DNA of 64,000 nt from Bacillota bacterium (GCA_023393165.1 JAEWMJ010000010.1:23703-87702), one strand, 5' to 3'; shown: positions 41,293-49,071, numbered from the stretch's first letter. Numbers and translations are program-made. Notes: generated by a model from the sequence alone, not told the origin.

Positions 41293-41350
41293 TCATTCGA
41301 AACAAAAGGCTCAAAGATGACCCTGAAAGTCATTTTTGAGCCTTTTATTT
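41293..41350 (+). promoter_or_regulatory. amt leader with intrinsic terminator (candidate ANTAR-controlled attenuator)
   Basis: An 18-bp stem, AAAAGGCTCAAAGATGAC/GTCATTTTTGAGCCTTTT, followed by ATTTATT lies between promoter and gene (41304-41346), so read-through must be regulated for amt to be expressed. A competing pairing TCATT/GATGA (41293-41297 with 41316-41320) would break the stem. No clear A-n-n-G-n-n hexaloop was found here, so assignment to ANTAR is weaker than for glnN. Confidence 0.6.
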
Positions 41351-41372
41351 ATTAATTTAGGAGGTATTTTAT

Positions 41373-43058
41373 ATGTTTTCATCGGTTGACACCATGTGGA
41401 CCCTGATCGCAGCAGCGCTGGTATTCTTTATGCAAGCCGGCTTTGCAATGGTAGAAACAGGATTCACCCGCGCTAAAAACGCAGGAAACATCATCATGAA
41501 AAATTTGATGGATTTTGCGTTCGGTTCGGTTGTTTATTGGATTATCGGGTTTGGTTTAATGTTCGGCGCCACAATTTACGGCTTTATCGGAACTCCTGAT
41601 TTATTTACGCTCGGGCCCCAAAATCCGGACTCTACTCTCCCCACCATGGCTTTCCTTATTTTCCAGACCGTGTTTGCCGCTACGGCAGCTACCATCGTCT
41701 CGGGCGCTATGGCGGAACGCACAAAGTTTAAATCTTATATTATTTACAGCATCGTGATCAGCGCGATCATTTACCCGATCTCAGGCCACTGGGTATGGGG
41801 CGGCGGCTGGCTCTCACAGCTTGGGTACCATGACTTCGCGGGTTCTTCGGTAGTTCATATGGTAGGCGGTATTGCAGCGCTGGTCGGCGCAAAGATGCTT
41901 GGGCCCCGTATCGGCAAATACACCAAAGACGGAAAATCCAAGGCAATCCCCGGCCACAGCCTTACGCTGGGCGCTCTCGGCGTATTCATCCTCTGGTTCG
42001 GCTGGTTTGGATTCAACGGCGGTTCCACGGTCGCGGCTACGGGCGATGACGTCATCGCATCCATGTCCAATATATTCGTGACCACAAACATCGCCGCTGC
42101 GGTAAGCACATGCACGGTGCTGATCATAACCTGGGTCAGGTACAAAAAGCCGGATGTTTCCATGACACTGAACGGCGCGCTTGCAGGTCTGGTTGCGATC
42201 ACGGCGGGATGCGACGCGGTGACCCCCGGCGGCGCGGCAATCATCGGTCTTATTGCGGCGTTCGTAGTGGTATTCGGAATCGAGTTTATTGATAAAAAGC
42301 TTAAGATAGACGATCCTGTCGGCGCGATCGGCGTTCACGGATTCTGCGGTGCTGTCGGAACTATTCTGGTGGGCGTATTCGCGGTAGACGGCGGACTTGT
42401 CTACGGCGGCGGCGGAGCTTATCTGGGCGTGCAGGCGCTTGGCGTCGTATGCATAGCAGCCTGGGTTGGAATCACAATGCTGATCACTTTTACGATCATC
42501 AAAAAGACCGTTGGTCTGCGTGTATCCAAAGAAGATGAAATTGCCGGCCTTGATGTCACAGAACACGGCCTTGCCAGCAGCTACGCGGACTTTATGCCAA
42601 TCTTAAGCGATATGTCCATAAACGAGAAGAACGATATGGTCGCTGTTCCTGCGGTCTCGGTTGAAAAAGCCGTTCCCGTGGAGCATATCGGTGTTCCCGG
42701 CGAAAACAAAATGACCAATGTGGTTATCATTACAAAACAGAGCAAATTTGAAGAACTGAAGGAAGCGATGAACGCGATCGGCATCACGGGCATGACGGTA
42801 ACCCAGGTAATGGGATGCGGCATGCAGAAGGGCCAGACAAACTATTACCGCGGCGTTGAAATGGAAATCAATCTGCTGCCCAAGGTAAAAGTTGAGATCG
42901 TGGTCGCCAAGGTTCCGGTGCAGCAAGTTGTGGACACCGCGATCAAGACTCTCTATACCGGTAAAATCGGCGACGGAAAGATATTCGTTTACAATGTTGA
43001 GAATGTCATTAAGGTCCGTACAGGCGAAGAAGGCTACAGCGCGCTGCAGGACGAATAA
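41373..43058 (+). CDS. amt: Ammonium transporter fused to a C-terminal PII domain
   Basis: A 561-residue protein. Residues 1-400 are an Amt channel with about eleven membrane segments. Landmarks are FFMQAGFAMVETGFTRAKNAGN near 18, GHWVWGGGWL near 137, DFAGSSVVHMVGG near 150 and GIHG-like GVHGFCGAVG near 322. After a linker, residues from about 447 to the end form a PII/GlnK-like domain (NVVIITKQSKFEELKEAM, then EINLLPKVKVEIVV and GKIGDGKIFVY). PII normally plugs Amt as a separate protein; here it is tethered. The PII T-loop is short and lacks the usual Tyr-uridylylation context. The ribosome site is TTAGGAGG. Confidence 0.93.
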   Translation: MFSSVDTMWTLIAAALVFFMQAGFAMVETGFTRAKNAGNIIMKNLMDFAFGSVVYWIIGFGLMFGATIYGFIGTPDLFTLGPQNPDSTLPTMAFLIFQTVFAATAATIVSGAMAERTKFKSYIIYSIVISAIIYPISGHWVWGGGWLSQLGYHDFAGSSVVHMVGGIAALVGAKMLGPRIGKYTKDGKSKAIPGHSLTLGALGVFILWFGWFGFNGGSTVAATGDDVIASMSNIFVTTNIAAAVSTCTVLIITWVRYKKPDVSMTLNGALAGLVAITAGCDAVTPGGAAIIGLIAAFVVVFGIEFIDKKLKIDDPVGAIGVHGFCGAVGTILVGVFAVDGGLVYGGGGAYLGVQALGVVCIAAWVGITMLITFTIIKKTVGLRVSKEDEIAGLDVTEHGLASSYADFMPILSDMSINEKNDMVAVPAVSVEKAVPVEHIGVPGENKMTNVVIITKQSKFEELKEAMNAIGITGMTVTQVMGCGMQKGQTNYYRGVEMEINLLPKVKVEIVVAKVPVQQVVDTAIKTLYTGKIGDGKIFVYNVENVIKVRTGEEGYSALQDE

Positions 43059-43107
43059 AACCTTTAGCTTTATAAGAGAATAGAATCAAATAAAATCTGC
43101 TGCAAAG

Positions 43108-43139
43108 AAAACCCTGGCGGGAGCATCCGCCAGGGTTTT
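43108..43139 (+). terminator. Terminator after amt
   Basis: AAACCCTGGCGG-gagcat-CCGCCAGGGTTTT, perfect 12-bp stem. Confidence 0.88.
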
Positions 43140-43170
43140 GCAATCATAATTAGGAAGATTATGAAGTTAT

Positions 43171-43287
43171 GAAGGTTGCTGAAAAGCCCACTACCCCACC
43201 CCAGAAATCTATGATTTTTCGGGTACCCCGGCCAGGTATGTGGGGCAGGCGGAAAAACAACACAGTAGTTGGGCTTTATCAGCAATC
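43171..43287. repeat. Palindromic repeat element, copy 2
   Basis: The ends GAAGGTTGCTGAAAAGCCCA and TGGGCTTTATCAGCAATCT are inverted repeats. The right part (GCAGGCGGAAAAACAACACAGTAGT) is nearly the same as the right part of the copy at 5142-5261, while the centre differs. Confidence 0.65.
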
Positions 43288-43297
43288 TGAACTGTTC

Positions 43298-43435
43298 CTA
43301 TCCGTCCTTTTTGCTGTATGCGATCAAAACAGTGTCTTCGCCGGTTTCGGAACTGATTTTATTTTCTAAATCCGTAATTTTCTGAATATCTTCCGTTGTC
43401 AGATCGGCAAATTTATGGTTTTGCATGTTATTCAT
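43298..43435 (-). CDS. 45-residue acidic small protein of unknown function
   Basis: A short frame preceded by AAAGAGGTACA. It encodes a hydrophilic, mainly helical 45-residue protein (MNNMQNHKFADLTTED...LIAYSKKDG) without Cys, signal or membrane segment. No family is recognised. It lies between the repeat at 43171 and the VTC-domain gene on the same strand. Composition and ribosome site support it being real, but evidence is limited. Confidence 0.5.
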   Translation of the reverse strand: MNNMQNHKFADLTTEDIQKITDLENKISSETGEDTVLIAYSKKDG

Positions 43436-43516
43436 ATATTGTACCTCTTTGAATCAAATCTTTGACTTTATTATCGCCACCCGGAAGATTTGTTATTCAA
43501 CAATTACGGATGAATT

Positions 43517-44182
43517 TTAAGCCCTGTAAGCCGCAAACGCAAGTTTTCCCGGCCTTGCGTTTTTTTCGCTGGTAATCAGGCGCGCGATGATCTCCGGGAG
43601 GTATTTATCGTATTTCACCTCCAGTATGACCTGACCCGTCCTTTTGATCGTCGGATGCCTGTCGTTTAAGAAATCGCTCAGATTAAATCCTGTGCTGAAA
43701 TCGCTGTCAATGGTAACGCTCACATTGCCGGGGCGGTAAATATAAGTTTCCCTTGAATAATCCACCAGTATCTTCGGACGGATTTCGCCCTGTTTCATAT
43801 GGTTGTAAAATTCGAACAGCAGCGGATCCTCGCTTCCCCGTAAAAACTCAAAATCTCCGGCTATGATCCGCTGGCAGTCCCGCTGGCTTAATACGGATGA
43901 TCTCTCAAGAGAGCAATCCTTCTTTTTTGTCTTTTTCACCAGCTTTAAGTTCGCCATGTCTTCGTTCTGGTACCGGATGGTAAATTTTTCGCTGGATCCG
44001 CCTTTTTTGGCCTGAAGCCCCTTATCTTCATTCTCAAAGCACAGGCTATGTATCCTTTCTTCCCTGACCGGCGTTTCTTCCTGCTGGGATATCATCACAA
44101 GCATTTGCTGCAATATTCTATAATCAGAAAAGCTGATGGATTGTTTTACTTCGTGTCTTAAATTTTTTATTTCCATTTTCAA
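43517..44182 (-). CDS. VTC-domain (polyphosphate polymerase-like) protein
   Basis: A 221-residue protein resembling the VTC domain. It starts with L-R-H-E-x-K near residues 8-13, then has IRYQNEDMANLKLVKKTKKK near 69-88, R-S-x-x-L with D-C-Q-R-I near 95-108, RPKILVDYSRETY near 134-146 and an ending V-x-L-E-V-K-Y near 185-191. These basic and acidic residues line the tunnel that binds polyphosphate and nucleotide in the fold. In many Clostridia such proteins sit beside DUF4956 and CotH genes, but neither is here. A perfect 11-bp palindrome at 44239-44264 lies upstream. Confidence 0.7.
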   Translation of the reverse strand: MKMEIKNLRHEVKQSISFSDYRILQQMLVMISQQEETPVREERIHSLCFENEDKGLQAKKGGSSEKFTIRYQNEDMANLKLVKKTKKKDCSLERSSVLSQRDCQRIIAGDFEFLRGSEDPLLFEFYNHMKQGEIRPKILVDYSRETYIYRPGNVSVTIDSDFSTGFNLSDFLNDRHPTIKRTGQVILEVKYDKYLPEIIARLITSEKNARPGKLAFAAYRA

Positions 44183-44238
44183 TTACCTTCCGTATTTGAT
44201 AGGCTTAGTATACTTATGTAATGTGAACTATATATGAA

Positions 44239-44264
44239 GATGTTATGAATACTTTCATAACATC
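44239..44264. promoter_or_regulatory. Perfect palindrome upstream of the VTC-domain gene
   Basis: GATGTTATGAA-tact-TTCATAACATC, an 11-bp inverted repeat in the divergent region. It could be an operator or a small terminator. Confidence 0.5.
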
Positions 44265-44299
44265 CCGTGTATTTACAATTTGTTCATTTTTCAGCATTA

Positions 44300-44575
44300 T
44301 ATAAAAAAGCGGCGCAAAGGGGCGACTCAATAAAACAATATTTTTTCGGCAGGCAGCAGGAACTTAAAACTTTTATCGCTTTGTCTTTTAGTGGGCAGGA
44401 TACTTTTGCAAAGTATGTACCCACTAGGATACTTTCCGCTTCACGGTAAAGTGTCCCGTGGGTGCTGCCGCGGGCTCTGGCCACGCTATTCTGCCTAACT
44501 GCTCAAGAGAGTTAAGGGAGACAACTAAACCAGCCGAAACAAAAAACGTAGAGGGCGTTTGGATTTTGTCCGTAG
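44300..44575 (+). ncRNA. Candidate structured non-coding RNA of unassigned family
   Basis: About 275 bases with no open frame but many consecutive stems. Examples are AGTGGG/CCCACT enclosing ATACTTT-tgc-AAAGTAT (44390-44425); GGATACTTTCCG-cttca-CGGTAAAGTGTCC (44427-44456); CGTGG/CCACG (44457-44485); CCTAACT/AGTTAAGG (44493-44517); and AAACG/CGTTT (44546-44560). A weak promoter (TTTACA, 18 bases, ATTATA) lies at about 44271-44300. It matches no RNA I can identify with certainty; large Firmicutes RNAs such as the raiA motif are candidates. Confidence 0.5.
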
Positions 44576-44625
44576 CACTATTGCGCTATTTTATGGTATA
44601 TTATCAGTGAAGAGAATCCATAGAT

Positions 44626-44639
44626 AAACAGGAATTTGA
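44626..44639. repeat. 14-bp direct repeat, left copy, flanking the transposase pseudogene
   Basis: AAACAGGAATTTGA, identical to 45168-45181 on the other side of the RAYT pseudogene. Confidence 0.65.
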
Positions 44640-44643
44640 AAAT

Positions 44644-45155
44644 ATGGGCAATGGAATTGACGCGCCGTTTCGAAAACGGATGCGTCTGAAAGATTATGAT
44701 TACTCGAAGGCAGGATGTTACTTTTTGACGCTATGCGCCCTAAATCGACGTGAAATGTTAGGACAAGTTGTAGGGGGCGATGCCTACATCGCCCATCGGT
44801 TCTTTTAAGTAAAATTGGGGCGATTACCGAGAAATACATAAAAAACATTGATTCAAAATATGACAAGGTATATGTCGATAAATACGTCATCATGCCTAAT
44901 CATATCCATATGATTATTGTGCTGAAAGACGGGACGATGTGGGCATCGTCCCCTACGAATGCCATGATACCAAAAATTATACAGTCATTAAAGATTTTAG
45001 TTACCAAAGAAGCCGGTACATCAATCTTTCAAAAATCTTACTATGACCATATCATACGTGACGAAGCCGATTATCTTACTAAATGGAACTATATCGACAC
45101 AAATCCCGCAAGATGGGCGGATGACGAATACTACGAGTCTGTATCTCATTTATGA
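44644..45155 (+). pseudogene. REP-associated tyrosine transposase (RAYT), frameshifted
   Basis: The first frame (44644-44808) encodes 54 residues with RKRMRLKDYDYSKAGCYFLTLC, the typical RAYT N-terminus, and then stops. The rest continues in another frame: KIGAITEKYIKNID, MPNHIHMIIV (the catalytic HxH at 44892 onward) and a C-terminal WNYIDTNPARW segment. One frame change near 44790 joins them. Two inverted REP-like hairpins lie within the gene: GGGCGATG-ccta-CATCGCCC at 44775-44794, right at the frame change, and GGGACGATG-tggg-CATCGTCCC at 44931-44952. Such Y1 single-strand transposases mobilise REP hairpins. This copy is inactive as read. Confidence 0.82.
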
Positions 45156-45167
45156 ACGATAACGATC

Positions 45168-45181
45168 AAACAGGAATTTGA
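45168..45181. repeat. 14-bp direct repeat, right copy
   Basis: AAACAGGAATTTGA, identical to 44626-44639. Confidence 0.65.
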
Positions 45182-45196
45182 TAAGAAGGTATCAGG

Positions 45197-45562
45197 ATGA
45201 AATTTAACAAAGAAGAATTGGAAAAGGCCATATCTTTACTATCTTCTACTATTGCTAAATGCGAAAAAATGCAACTTAAGTTTTCAAAGGGAACATCTCA
45301 ACATTCCCTCTTAAAAAACAGAATTAAAGCACTTACTATTTCCAAGGCGCTTCTTATGGATGATAAAGCAATAAATTATACAAGCAAAGAATTGAGAGAG
45401 GCACTACCTCCTGTGGTTTCAATTATAAATAAAACTACGAAAGTACAAAGTAAATATGAAAAAGGAACTTCACAATTCAACCGCTTTGAACCCATAATCC
45501 AAGCTATGCTCATTTCTAAAGCATTCATCGAGAGCCAAATAAACATCGATTCGGCATTATGA
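45197..45562 (+). CDS. 121-residue protein made of two tandem homologous repeats
   Basis: The protein consists of two units of about 50 residues. Each has a helix beginning K-E-E/R-L-x-x-A, a conserved K-x-S/Y-K-G-T-S-Q motif (FSKGTSQHSLL and YEKGTSQFNRF) and a helix ending in LTISKALL or MLISKAFI. It is hydrophilic with no signal or membrane part. I do not recognise the family. It is AT-rich compared with neighbours and lies just after the transposase remnant, which suggests it arrived with foreign DNA. AAGGTATCAGG precedes the ATG. Confidence 0.65.
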   Translation: MKFNKEELEKAISLLSSTIAKCEKMQLKFSKGTSQHSLLKNRIKALTISKALLMDDKAINYTSKELREALPPVVSIINKTTKVQSKYEKGTSQFNRFEPIIQAMLISKAFIESQINIDSAL

Positions 45563-45597
45563 CAAATTCCAATTTGTCGGTTTGATTATAAGAACAA

Positions 45598-45633
45598 GAA
45601 AGCAAGGGTTATTCTGTAAATTCCCTTGCTTTC
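45598..45633. terminator. Hairpin between convergent genes
   Basis: GAAAGCAAGGG pairs with CCCTTGCTTTC, downstream of the duplicated-repeat protein and before the histidine kinase gene end. A second small palindrome (GACAAATT/AATTTGTC) precedes it. Confidence 0.6.
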
Positions 45634-45718
45634 CGTTACAATCCATTTTTCCGGCTATCCATAATTTTTGAAATGCTGTTTTATGGATGGCCGCCGAAAG
45701 CCGCTTTTTTATATAGTA

Positions 45719-47308
45719 TCATTCTTCCGTATTTTCTTCTTCCATCACGGGAAGTTCGAACCAGAAAACGCTTCCCCGTCCTTCCCCGCTTTCCACCCCG
45801 TATCCGGCGCCGTGCATATCCAGCACGGCCTTTACGATAGAGAGTCCGAGTCCCGTTCCGACCGTCGCCCGCTTGTGCGATTTATCCACCTTATAATAAC
45901 GGTCCCAGATATAAGGCAGTTTATCTTTGGGAATGCCTTCGCCCGTGTCGGCCACCTCGATCCGTACCTTTCCGTTCAGAACCTTCTGGACAACATGCAC
46001 ATTTTTATCCCGGCCGGTATAATTGATGGCATTGCTTAACAGGTTGTATATGACCTGGGATATCCGCAGTTCGTCGGCGAAGACAAAAGCCTCTTCGCCG
46101 CATGTAAAATCGATCCGGTACCCGCTCTGCCCGGTTAGTTTGATAAAACGGTTTATGATATTCCGGGTAGTTTTGGTCAGGCTGAACCTCTCGTTTTCCA
46201 GTTCCTGCGTCCCGGACTGCAGTTTGGAGAGGTCGAGCGTATCGTTGACGATGTTTGTCAGGCGTTTTGCTTCATCTATAATGATCTGGACGTTCTCCGG
46301 GGTATATTCACCAGGAACATCCCGCATCACCTCGCCGTACCCGGTAATCAGCGTCAGCGGCGTCCTTAAATCGTGCGAAATATTGGCGATCAGCTCGCGC
46401 CTTAAATTTTCCACGGTGGAAAGCTCGCGCGCGGCGTAATTGAGCGTCCTCCCCAGTTCTACGATCTCCCGGTAGCCATTTTCGTCAAAATGTATATCGT
46501 AATTTCCCGTTGCAAGGACCTTGGCCGATTCGTTGATCTTTACGATGGGTTTTGATATGATCTTTGAGATTATTACGGCAATCCCCATCGCTAGCGCAAC
46601 CATAATGGCTGTGATGATCAGAAGCTGCGTGCGCAGAGTCTGCACCGTTGCATTGACAGGCGAAATCATGGTGCTTAAAAGAATAAACATCGTCTGCCCA
46701 TGGCTGTTTGTAACGATTTTACCGTATAACATGCTTTCCGCCGCGTTCGGGCCAAACCCGCGCCCGCCTGCGAACGTATCGACCGTAGAATTCACGGCGC
46801 CTGCCGCCCCGCTGTTATCCGCAAAGTTTTCGCCGCCGGTCCGGCCGTCCGCCAATTCCTCCCGTTGGGGTATGACGGGAAAGTTTTGGTCGTACCGGTT
46901 TTCCTCTTCCTTGAAAAAACGCAGGAAATATTCCCCGCCGTTGTTCACCGTCTCGCTGTACAGACGGTTTTTCAAGTCCTCGGATATATTCCTGAAAATA
47001 TTACCCGGAAAATCGGCTGTTGTATATTTTGTGCCGTCGTCCATATTGAATATGACGACATTCACTTCTCCGTTGCCGGACATGCCGTCCACAAGGCTTT
47101 GCAGATCCGCGCTGTCAATTTTGTTACCGATATCCTCTGCGGAAGATTTGATTTCCGCTATCTTGATCGTTTTATAAAAGTCGTCCAGGAAAACGATCTG
47201 GAAAACCCATAAGAAGGCTACCACTACGGCGGTAAAAATCGCAAAATATACAAAAAGCCTGGATTTTATACTTACTTTTTTTACATCAAACTTCAAACCG
47301 GTATCCAA
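45719..47308 (-). CDS. Two-component sensor histidine kinase with HAMP domain
   Basis: A 529-residue membrane kinase. Membrane segment 1 is at about 16-38, a 185-residue extracytoplasmic sensor region with a Gly-rich part (GGRGFGPN) follows, and segment 2 is at 228-246. A HAMP linker runs to about 300, the dimerisation domain has ISHDLRTPLTLI (phosphorylated His) near 312, and the ATPase domain has its N box near NLLSNAINYTG, then DTGEGIP and GTGLGLSI. It overlaps the response regulator gene by 23 bases. The start appears to be TTG, close to AAGGGGAG, and is uncertain. The sensed signal is unknown. Confidence 0.9.
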   Translation of the reverse strand: MDTGLKFDVKKVSIKSRLFVYFAIFTAVVVAFLWVFQIVFLDDFYKTIKIAEIKSSAEDIGNKIDSADLQSLVDGMSGNGEVNVVIFNMDDGTKYTTADFPGNIFRNISEDLKNRLYSETVNNGGEYFLRFFKEEENRYDQNFPVIPQREELADGRTGGENFADNSGAAGAVNSTVDTFAGGRGFGPNAAESMLYGKIVTNSHGQTMFILLSTMISPVNATVQTLRTQLLIITAIMVALAMGIAVIISKIISKPIVKINESAKVLATGNYDIHFDENGYREIVELGRTLNYAARELSTVENLRRELIANISHDLRTPLTLITGYGEVMRDVPGEYTPENVQIIIDEAKRLTNIVNDTLDLSKLQSGTQELENERFSLTKTTRNIINRFIKLTGQSGYRIDFTCGEEAFVFADELRISQVIYNLLSNAINYTGRDKNVHVVQKVLNGKVRIEVADTGEGIPKDKLPYIWDRYYKVDKSHKRATVGTGLGLSIVKAVLDMHGAGYGVESGEGRGSVFWFELPVMEEENTEE

Positions 47309-47954
47309 CTCCCCTTAAAGTCACGATAAAACGGCTGTACTCCCCCAGGCTTTTCCGAAGCAGCTTGATATGCGTATCCAGCGTACGGTCGTCCCCATAA
47401 AAATCGTACCCCCAGACGTCCGTAATGAGTTTTTCACGCATCAGCGCGATATTCTTGTTTTTTACAAGGTAAAAAAGCAGCTCGTACTCTTTAGGAGACA
47501 TCTCCACTTTTTCGTTGTTCACATACACAAAACGCCCGGTAAAATCAATCGTCAGGCCCTCAAAGGATACGATATCGGCTTCCGCTTCGCTCCTGGAAGC
47601 GCGCTTTACAATTGCGGCGATACGCATCATCAGTTCTTTTGGGGAAAACGGTTTGACCACATAATCGTCTATGCCGATCTCAAATCCGTGGATCTTGTCG
47701 TATTCTTCGCCGCGGGCCGAAAGCATGAGAATGGGCGTTTTACATGTCTTGCGGATCTCCCGGCAGGCGGAAAAGCCATCCAGCTCGGGCATCATGATAT
47801 CCATGATTATGATATCGAATGCCTGCTCGCTGCATTTCCGGATGGCTTCCATTCCGTCCGCTGCCTCCACCACCTCATGTCCTTCGAATACCGCATATTT
47901 CTTTATAAGCTGCCGGATGTTCTCTTCGTCATCCACAACCAGTATTTTATACAT
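47286..47954 (-). CDS. OmpR/PhoB-family response regulator
   Basis: A 222-residue regulator. The receiver domain has the acidic pair near residues 8-9 (VVDDEENIR), the phosphorylated Asp in IIMDIMMPELDG near 50, and K in VVKPFSP near 100. The C-terminal winged helix ends GVGYRF. ATG 47954 is preferred to an upstream GTG that overlaps the ribosome site GAGGTGG. It is first in the two-gene operon with its kinase. A TATAAT occurs about 40 bases upstream with a poor -35. Confidence 0.92.
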   Translation of the reverse strand: MYKILVVDDEENIRQLIKKYAVFEGHEVVEAADGMEAIRKCSEQAFDIIIMDIMMPELDGFSACREIRKTCKTPILMLSARGEEYDKIHGFEIGIDDYVVKPFSPKELMMRIAAIVKRASRSEAEADIVSFEGLTIDFTGRFVYVNNEKVEMSPKEYELLFYLVKNKNIALMREKLITDVWGYDFYGDDRTLDTHIKLLRKSLGEYSRFIVTLRGVGYRFEV

Positions 47955-48040
47955 TCCTGCCACCTCAGATCCCTTATTAACGCTAATTATACACCTTTTT
48001 GGGCGGCCATGTGTGACGATTTGGTGAAGGCTTCCTGATT

Positions 48041-48694
48041 TTAAGCGTCATATTTGCCGCTTTTCAGCTGTCTGCCATAATTCCAGACATTTACCGGCCA
48101 ATTTGAAATGCCTATCACGGGCCATATGAACCATACGATTTCAAAACCGCCCAGCAAATTAACAAAGAACAGCAAAACACTCAGCGCTGCCCATCCTATC
48201 AAACCGGTCTTAACCAGTTCCCGTGTTTTCATTTGCACCGCTTCTTTTTTATCTGGTTCCCGGCTGCAGATAACCGCCGATATCACCGGCCATATCCACA
48301 CCGCAACCATCACGGGCGTAAAAGAGGTCCAAAACGCCGAGACTGAACCGTGGAAAATATCGGGAGCTCCCAGCAGAGGCAGAAGGAAAACGATCCCCCA
48401 TCCGATCAATATTTCAACCGTAATGATTATGGTAGCGAAAAAAGCGTTTGCACGCATAAGCCGGTTTATATAAACGACCCTGCTTTCGCCCGCAACAATG
48501 CTCATCAGCCCGGCCAGATCACCCATTGACCGGATAGCAGATTGCGCCGCTTCCCGGTAACCCATGCCCGAGGCCTGGTTTTCCTCCGTTTTAATGTGCA
48601 GGGTGTCCCGGATCTCCTCCAGTTGTTCCCTGATTTCCCTGGTATCCGGGTATTTTTTGGATACCTGTTTTACATATTCATCAATCACACTCAT
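48041..48694 (-). CDS. Membrane protein with N-terminal permease-prefix-like helical domain
   Basis: A 217-residue protein. The first 75 residues are a soluble helical domain (YVKQVSKKYPDTREIREQLEEIRDTL) of the kind found in DUF1700/HAAS-like proteins that accompany PadR regulators. Four hydrophobic segments follow (about 87-107, 119-140, 163-183 and 185-205). It overlaps the padR stop by four bases (ATGA), so it is its operon partner. Such pairs often control envelope or daptomycin-like stress responses, but no function is known here. Confidence 0.75.
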   Translation of the reverse strand: MSVIDEYVKQVSKKYPDTREIREQLEEIRDTLHIKTEENQASGMGYREAAQSAIRSMGDLAGLMSIVAGESRVVYINRLMRANAFFATIIITVEILIGWGIVFLLPLLGAPDIFHGSVSAFWTSFTPVMVAVWIWPVISAVICSREPDKKEAVQMKTRELVKTGLIGWAALSVLLFFVNLLGGFEIVWFIWPVIGISNWPVNVWNYGRQLKSGKYDA

Positions 48695-49023
48695 TTTGAT
48701 CCCCCCAACAAACGGTCAATCACCCTTTTTGCAAATTCCCAGTAAGCAATATTCTCCTCATACACCTTTATCCCCCTGGGCGTTATACGGTAATATTTCC
48801 TGCGCCCGCCCTGGGATTCGTCCCCCCAATAGCCCTCTATGCACTTCTGCGATTCAAGGCGCCGGATCGTGCTGTACATGGAAGGCTCCTTCAATTCGAA
48901 TTCCCCTTCGCTCCGCTGATAAGCAAGCTTGCATATCTCATACCCATACCGGTCTTTTTCCCTGATAAAACCCAGCAATATGGTATCCAGGCTTCCGCGG
49001 ATCAGATCACTCGGCATTTCCAT
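48691..49023 (-). CDS. PadR-family transcriptional regulator
   Basis: A 110-residue PadR-type winged helix: LDTILLGFIREKDRYGYEI at the start, KEPSMYSTIRRLESQKCIEGYW as the recognition region, and GGRRKYYRITPRG as the wing, followed by a short dimerisation helix. The start at 49023 follows AGGAGGTGG. The promoter at 49043-49071 is consensus. It is co-transcribed with the membrane protein gene. Confidence 0.9.
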   Translation of the reverse strand: MEMPSDLIRGSLDTILLGFIREKDRYGYEICKLAYQRSEGEFELKEPSMYSTIRRLESQKCIEGYWGDESQGGRRKYYRITPRGIKVYEENIAYWEFAKRVIDRLLGGSK

Positions 49024-49042
49024 ACCTCCACCTCCTGATTGC

Positions 49043-49071
49043 ATTATATGAAATATTACTATTTGTGTCAA
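49043..49071 (-). promoter_or_regulatory. Consensus promoter of the padR operon
   Basis: On the minus strand TTGACA (49071-49066) and TATAAT (49048-49043) with a 17-base spacer. Confidence 0.85.

Noticed and set aside
44455..44485. T-box-like sequence GGGTGCTGCCGCGGG
   Set aside because: It departs from the T-box core (GGTGGNACCGCG) at key bases, no downstream aminoacyl-tRNA or amino-acid gene follows and no stem I/specifier arrangement was found.
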